Of a stretch of DNA of 17,660 nucleotides, positions 13,809 to 17,660 are shown piece by piece; position 1 is the first letter of the stretch, and every line of letters begins with the position of its first letter. The stretch lies in the NCBI GenBank assembly GCA_023415145.1, contig JAEZLW010000209.1, positions 1 through 17,660 on the forward strand, in the 5' to 3' direction. The translations under genes and the position numbers were made by a program. This stretch comes from Bacillota bacterium (GTDB lineage Bacteria; Bacillota; Clostridia; Christensenellales; Aristaeellaceae). The notes beneath the pieces were generated by a model. That model was given only the letters and a program-made list of their open reading frames with translations, did not search any database and was not told the origin of the DNA.

Positions 13809-15083
13809 CTATAATCTCAGCATGACGCTGGCGGTAAAGGTGTTATCATTCCATTCGGGAACATAATCCCCCTGATGGCGGTCTGCAATGGCACGGATGC
13901 TCTTGATGCCCAGGCCTCCGTCTGTGCTCTTGCGGCTTACAATGCGCCCTTCCTCCTTGATCACCTGCCCATCGAACGTGTTCTTCACGGAAATCAGCAG
14001 CTGGCTGCCCTGCGGCGCTCCTTTCAATGTGATGCTGCGCTGGTCCTTTGGCGCTTTGCGGCAGGCTTCCAACGCATTTTCCAGCAGGTTTCCAAGCAAA
14101 GTACACAGTTCAAAGCTGTCCAATGATGGGTTTTCAGGCAGTTCCACCGTGGCGGAAAAATCAATACCCTCCATACGGCATCGCTTTTGATAGCCGTTCA
14201 GCAGCGCATTCACTGCGGGATTCAAGCAGTAGGTCGGCCAAACTCCTTCGTCACATTTGGTGCCAAAGGTGAGCATGTATTCCCTCGCTTCTTGAATTCG
14301 TCCCGTTTCCAGTAAAATCTGAGCCACATGCAAATGATGCTTGCAATCGTGCCTCAGAATGCGGGATGTTTCCACCATTTTTGCAATTTCCCCCGCTTGC
14401 TCTGTGGTAGCATCAATGATATGCCTGGCCAATTCCAGATCAAAAACTGCCTGTGCAGTAGCGCGCGTGGCAAGTATGGCCAGTACAAGCACGGCAGCGC
14501 TCCAAAGCACAAACACCAGTATAAGCCCGTAAAAAAGCGGCGTCTGATTTGAATAGGGATCTATGGCCATGGGAAGCAGCACACATCCAAGGCAAGGTCC
14601 GAAGGCATAGGCAGCCCACGTCCAGCCGCTGCCCCGGTGAAGAAACCTTCTGAATATTCTTTGCCCGCGCGTTTTCACCCAGTAAAGATACAGGCTTCCC
14701 AGTAAAAGCAGCATCGTGAGCCTTACAGCTTCAAAAGATTCGCCAGGCGTTGCAAAGATCGTTTCCGCTATCAGGGAGGCTGCAAAGCCGGCCACGCAGA
14801 CAACAACCATATGGAGCAGAAATATAAACAGCTTATCCTTAATAGAACCAACAAACAACCCGCACGCCGGCAAAAAGAAAAGCAGACAGACATAAGGGAA
14901 AGCCCAGTGCGCATCAGGCCAATCAGGCGCAAGCATGTTGCTGTAAAGCAGCAAGGACACCAGCGGCAAAAAAGAAAGAACCGTCATGGAGGCGGATCGC
15001 TTTCTTTTGAAAACCAATCCGATGGCTGACAGGATAACGGATAGAATCACGATTCCGGATGCGCAGGAAAGCAAATCACTCAT
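13809..15083 (-). CDS. GHKL (AgrC/ComD-like) membrane sensor histidine kinase
   Basis: This 424-residue kinase has about six hydrophobic membrane segments in the first ~215 residues and then a cytoplasmic kinase core. The phospho-acceptor motif is LRHDCKHHL, with His245 as the likely phosphorylated residue. The N box is LLGNLLENALEAC and the G box DGGLGIKSI near the C-terminus. This is the type that pairs with LytTR response regulators, often in peptide or envelope sensing. Its likely partner, at 15330, is transcribed in the opposite direction instead of sharing an operon. It is followed by the LCP gene, so the two are probably co-transcribed. A GGGGG-containing ribosome binding site precedes the ATG. 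A TATGAT -10 candidate lies upstream on the minus strand, but its -35 is weak. Confidence 0.9.
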   Translation of the reverse strand: MSDLLSCASGIVILSVILSAIGLVFKRKRSASMTVLSFLPLVSLLLYSNMLAPDWPDAHWAFPYVCLLFFLPACGLFVGSIKDKLFIFLLHMVVVCVAGFAASLIAETIFATPGESFEAVRLTMLLLLGSLYLYWVKTRGQRIFRRFLHRGSGWTWAAYAFGPCLGCVLLPMAIDPYSNQTPLFYGLILVFVLWSAAVLVLAILATRATAQAVFDLELARHIIDATTEQAGEIAKMVETSRILRHDCKHHLHVAQILLETGRIQEAREYMLTFGTKCDEGVWPTYCLNPAVNALLNGYQKRCRMEGIDFSATVELPENPSLDSFELCTLLGNLLENALEACRKAPKDQRSITLKGAPQGSQLLISVKNTFDGQVIKEEGRIVSRKSTDGGLGIKSIRAIADRHQGDYVPEWNDNTFTASVMLRL

Positions 15084-15217
15084 GGAATTTTCCCCCGAAA
15101 AGCATTCTCTCTGCGAAATACCGCGTAAATGGCCGTTTTTGAAGAATCGGTTTTTCTACCAAACATCATACCATAAACAGGACGTGCGAAAATTATAACA
15201 ATGCGTATGATTTTGGG

Positions 15218-15262
15218 AACGTTTGGCGTAAACCCCATTTTGTGCTTCTATTCCTCTATAAT
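15218..15262 (+). promoter_or_regulatory. Response-regulator promoter with a candidate LytTR box
   Basis: TATAAT (15257-15262) has no recognisable -35 at 16-18 bp, as expected for an activated promoter. AACGTTTGG (15218-15226) fits the LytTR/AgrA nine-base consensus at every position and lies about 30 bases upstream of the -10. A second direct repeat at the usual ~21-bp spacing is not convincing. The 15084-15329 region also has to hold the divergent kinase promoter. Confidence 0.45.
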
Positions 15263-15329
15263 AGCCTTATGCGGGAAGTTATAAGTACATTGAAGGCAGA
15301 TATTTACGATGAGCGAAGAGGAGATAAGC

Positions 15330-16082
15330 ATGATTCGCATCGCAGTATGTGAAGATGAAAACAAAATGCTGGAGGACGTTGGCCGTATGGTATTGGAATA
15401 CGCCAATGCCAATCCGCAATTGAACATATCGCTGAATCTATTCCATTCCGCATTTGATCTGCTGGAGTACAGAAACATAAAGAATGCGTCTTTCCACATC
15501 TACCTGCTGGATATTTTGATGCCTCTGATGAACGGAATTGAGCTGGGCCGCCACATCCGCAAAGACGACGATCAGGCAATGATCATCTTCATGACATCCT
15601 CCAGGGAATATGCATTGGAATCCTTTAAGGTGTCGCCCATGCAATACCTACTAAAGCCTGTTCATGAGATCACGCTTTTTTCCGCACTGGAAAAAGCCTG
15701 CCAAAGGGTGCGGCAATCGGCAGACTCCAATGTGCTGGTGCGGGTGAAGGGCGGCATCGCCTGCATCCGGTACCATCAAATATCCTATATCGAGTACATG
15801 AACCATACCATGACGTATCATTTGACCACGGGCAAAACGCTGACCACCATGGTTTTAAGAGAGTCCTTCACCGACTGTACGGAAAAATATTTGCAAGATC
15901 CAAGGTTCATCAAACCCCACGCCTCCTTTGTATTGAACATGGACCATGTGCAGGTCATGACAGCCAAGGAATTTGAAATGCCGGGCGGGGAGATTGTTCC
16001 CATCTCCAAACGGGCTTACACCCAGGTGCGAAAGCAGTTTACGGATTACGTTCTTGTCCGCCACGGCGGGGTAGCGCTATGA
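15330..16082 (+). CDS. LytTR-family response regulator
   Basis: This 250-residue regulator has an N-terminal receiver domain (about 1-120) and a C-terminal LytTR DNA-binding domain (about 140-245). Receiver landmarks are the acidic pair Glu8-Asp9 (CEDEN), the phosphorylation site Asp61 (YLLDILMP), the switch region MTSSREYA, and Lys in YLLKPV. In the LytTR domain, GGIACIRYHQISYIEY, FIKPHASFVLNMDHV and PISKRAY are family landmarks. GAGGAG six bases before the ATG at 15330 makes this the best start; an in-frame ATG at 15309 would add seven residues. It is divergent from the sensor kinase at 15083. Likely targets are its own promoter and the kinase-LCP unit, but that is inference. Confidence 0.92.
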   Translation: MIRIAVCEDENKMLEDVGRMVLEYANANPQLNISLNLFHSAFDLLEYRNIKNASFHIYLLDILMPLMNGIELGRHIRKDDDQAMIIFMTSSREYALESFKVSPMQYLLKPVHEITLFSALEKACQRVRQSADSNVLVRVKGGIACIRYHQISYIEYMNHTMTYHLTTGKTLTTMVLRESFTDCTEKYLQDPRFIKPHASFVLNMDHVQVMTAKEFEMPGGEIVPISKRAYTQVRKQFTDYVLVRHGGVAL

Positions 16083-16088
16083 CTCTTT

Positions 16089-16113
16089 GAGAAAATGACG
16101 CCGTCCTTTTCTC
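16089..16113 (+). terminator. Weak hairpin after the response-regulator gene
   Basis: GAGAAAA (16089-16095) pairs with TTTTCTC (16107-16113), with an inner GAC/GTC pairing. It starts seven bases after the stop codon. There is no T-run after the stem, so it is at best a weak terminator. Confidence 0.4.
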
Positions 16114-16180
16114 GATTCTGTACTTTTCAATTGCATTCCCTCACATCCTCCATTGCTACGCTCGCCTGGTGCTCCGTCAC

Positions 16181-16337
16181 GAAGTGGTACAACCACTTCT
16201 TTCTTCAAGTTCGGGGGCAAATCCCCCACCCTTGATATGCGAGCGATGAAAAGTGTAAGGATGGCTTGCTGCGCAAGCGCCCGAGCGCTTGGGCTGTGCC
16301 GTGCGGCACGATTTTCGTAAAAGGGGTTTCACCCCTT
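16181..16337. repeat. Second cluster of consecutive hairpins (gene-free region)
   Basis: No gene is supportable between 16083 and 16383. Hairpins follow one another. They are: 16181-16199 (GAAGTGGT/ACCACTTC); 16205-16235 (GGGGG/CCCCC inside TCAAG/CTTGA); 16264-16278 (GCTTGC/GCAAGC); 16279-16294 (GCCCGAG/CTTGGGC, one G-U); 16296-16309 (GTGCCG/CGGCAC); and 16321-16337 (AAGGGGT/ACCCCTT). An 8-bp inverted pair, ACTTTTCA (16122-16129) and TGAAAAGT (16247-16254), spans part of the cluster. The arrangement resembles 1899-2105, although the sequences are not obviously related. Confidence 0.75.
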
Positions 16338-16383
16338 CTGTTTACAGTCTTTCATGCTGTTTAGCAGAATTTCTGCAATAGCG

Positions 16384-16572
16384 CTACGCTTGATTCACAA
16401 TCATATAGTCACCATTCTTTAACTGTATGACATTTGCACGCAGCGCACGGCTGATATCCAGAAGCGTCTGCTGCTTCTCCGCCTCGTCGGTGATGCACAG
16501 GCACAGCGGATCGCCGCCTATGATCTTGTCCGGATTGTTGGTGATGTACACCAGAATCTGCACGCTTTTCAT
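16384..16572 (-). CDS. Small partner of YIEGIA protein (capping-complex-subunit-like)
   Basis: This 62-residue protein has the compact pattern KSVQILVYITNNPDKIIGGD, then TLLDISRALRANVIQLKNG and a DYMIV end. It has no membrane segment or signal peptide. I recall this pattern from short proteins annotated as 'capping complex subunit for YIEGIA' and found beside YIEGIA genes, which is the arrangement here. GGAGG lies four bases before the ATG, and 11 bp separate it from the upstream YIEGIA stop codon, so the two are translated from one message. The family name is from memory and the biochemical role is not known to me. Confidence 0.7.
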   Translation of the reverse strand: MKSVQILVYITNNPDKIIGGDPLCLCITDEAEKQQTLLDISRALRANVIQLKNGDYMIVNQA

Positions 16573-16583
16573 ACTGCCTCCAC

Positions 16584-17492
16584 TTAACCCGCCGTCATGA
16601 TGCGGCGTATTTTTCTGCTGTTTTCCAGAATAGGTGTGTTTTGTATGGCGTGCATCATTTTGCCCACGTCCCTTACGATGGGTACGATGGCAATCAGGAT
16701 CACGCCATTTTTGTAGTTTTTGCGCATGAATTGAAAGCGCTTGACTCCCAGTGTTCTACAAGCTTCAAATAACATGGCTTGCCTTTGCCCCAGGCTGTCC
16801 AGCGTAACACGGAACATGTCACTCTTTGGCGTGACCACAACGGCAATCCCGCCTTTTTCAAACAAATCCTTGCTTCTTTTTGTTCCCAGCACACTGGATA
16901 CAAACATGCCGTCCACATACAACTCCGATCCCTCGATCGTGATTTTTCCTTCCTTGATGGTGCAGATATCCCCAACGGTCTTTCCTTTGGTAAAGCGCTT
17001 GATCGCATACGTCACTATAAGACCGGTGATAAGCCCTGCGGCTATCTGCACAGGCAGTTCCTGCTTTCCAAGCAAATTCATGCACAGCACAGCGGACAAT
17101 GCTGCGGCAAGGGATACATAATGCCTTGCTTCATAGGTTTTCGCGATTCCGTCAATGTACGCGGGGCCGCGTTTTGTAAAGCCCACATGGTCCAGTTTGG
17201 CGAGGCTTTCGCTTTCCACCTTGCGTATATCCCGAAAATGCTGCGTTGCCAGAGCCAGAAAGGTAATGGCGGTAAAATCCTTCTCGATCAGCGCCGGTAC
17301 GGCTACCGCGCCAAGGGCGGAAGCCACAAAGCCGGTCACCAGATTATTGAACAGCCCGTTGGGATAGGTGGGGGTCTGCCGGTAATCCACATACAGCGTA
17401 ATCACCCGGGCGATCATGCCGGATACAATGCCGGTGAGAATCATCACCACATATTCCTGGCTTAATAATTCCTTACCTTCCATACAGCTCAT
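16584..17492 (-). CDS. YIEGIA-family integral membrane protein
   Basis: This protein of about 302 residues has N-terminal hydrophobic stretches (about 12-35, 48-68, and 125-165 in two parts) and a soluble C-terminal half of about 130 residues. The motif AYIDGIAKTYEARHY (near residues 111-125) is a conservative variant (Glu to Asp) of the YIEGIA motif that names the family. The family occurs mainly in spore-forming Bacillota; its function is unclear to me. Start choice: a GTG at 17495, an ATG at 17492 and an ATG at 17483 are in frame. GGAG at 17497-17500 is only four bases from 17492, so the start is uncertain by up to four codons. It is followed by the small partner gene at 16572. Confidence 0.82.
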   Translation of the reverse strand: MSCMEGKELLSQEYVVMILTGIVSGMIARVITLYVDYRQTPTYPNGLFNNLVTGFVASALGAVAVPALIEKDFTAITFLALATQHFRDIRKVESESLAKLDHVGFTKRGPAYIDGIAKTYEARHYVSLAAALSAVLCMNLLGKQELPVQIAAGLITGLIVTYAIKRFTKGKTVGDICTIKEGKITIEGSELYVDGMFVSSVLGTKRSKDLFEKGGIAVVVTPKSDMFRVTLDSLGQRQAMLFEACRTLGVKRFQFMRKNYKNGVILIAIVPIVRDVGKMMHAIQNTPILENSRKIRRIMTAG

Positions 17493-17495
17493 CAC

Positions 17496-17660
17496 GCTCC
17501 GAACTGGGATAGAGCTTATTCTTTATACGGCGCGGAAAATTATGCAAACGCAAATCCAGCCTATAAGGCTGAATCAAACGCCTGAAACGGAGGGATGATA
17601 CACTGGTGAAAAACTGTTAAAGGTGGAAAGAACAAGGGTATGGTGGAAGATAGGCTGAGC
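17496..17660. other. Window end, no supportable gene
   Basis: This is the region upstream of the YIEGIA gene. It holds a small hairpin, CAGCCT/AGGCTG (17557-17571), and several short frames that close quickly. An ATG at 17640 is open to the window end but has only AAGG two bases before it, so I do not call it. Confidence 0.5.

Noticed and set aside
17510..17575. Sporulation sigma-factor promoter upstream of the YIEGIA gene
   Set aside because: GCATA on the minus strand resembles a sigma-F/G -35, but no matching -10 occurs at 16 or 18 bp.
17640..17660. Start of a new plus-strand gene at the window end
   Set aside because: Only seven codons are visible and the Shine-Dalgarno-like AAGG is too close to the ATG.

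Overview
The window looks like a chromosomal segment of a Gram-positive, probably spore-forming Clostridia-like Bacillota with moderately high GC. The evidence is a LytTR two-component system, a LytR-CpsA-Psr (LCP) envelope protein, a YIEGIA-family membrane protein with its small partner, a cobalamin methionine synthase whose activation domain is a separate protein, and AGGAGG-type ribosome binding sites. No rRNA, tRNA, CRISPR array, transposase or phage gene was seen. All calls were made by eye from motifs; no database search was run.

Layout. (1) 1-741: the 3' part of an XRE-type regulator with a duplicated membrane segment, closed by a bidirectional terminator. (2) 744-1661 (minus): an E2/CAT-fold acyltransferase homologue without the catalytic His, with its own promoter at 1794-1822. 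(3) 1823-2122: no supportable gene, but five consecutive hairpins between two outward-facing promoters. (4) 2252-7074: a methionine operon, metA (acetyl type by Glu111), metF, a MetH activation subunit and a MetH without activation domain, led by a near-consensus promoter followed at once by a terminator-like hairpin. (5) 7075-7720: gene-free, with an 82-bp pyrimidine-rich tandem repeat and several palindromes. (6) 7721-8476: a secreted protein with three SH3-like segments. (7) 8614-12942: a four-gene phosphonate biosynthesis operon. (8) 12949-15083 (minus): an LCP protein and a GHKL sensor kinase, meeting the phosphonate operon tail to tail with a 6-bp gap. (9) 15330-16082: a LytTR response regulator divergent from its likely kinase. 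(10) 16083-16383: gene-free, with a second hairpin cluster. (11) 16384-17492 (minus): the YIEGIA pair.

How the genes work together. The met genes cover homoserine acylation, methyl-THF formation, homocysteine methylation and cobalamin reactivation. The phosphonate genes predict PEP to phosphonopyruvate (mutase), to phosphonoacetaldehyde (decarboxylase), to 2-hydroxyethylphosphonate (Fe-alcohol dehydrogenase), then nucleotide activation, probably to CMP-hydroxyethylphosphonate. The activation enzyme suggests that the phosphonate is placed on a cell-surface glycan or lipid rather than released. The adjoining LCP protein (a family that ligates glycopolymers to peptidoglycan) and the envelope-type two-component system fit that idea, but no phosphonyl transferase lies in the window, so the final acceptor is unknown.
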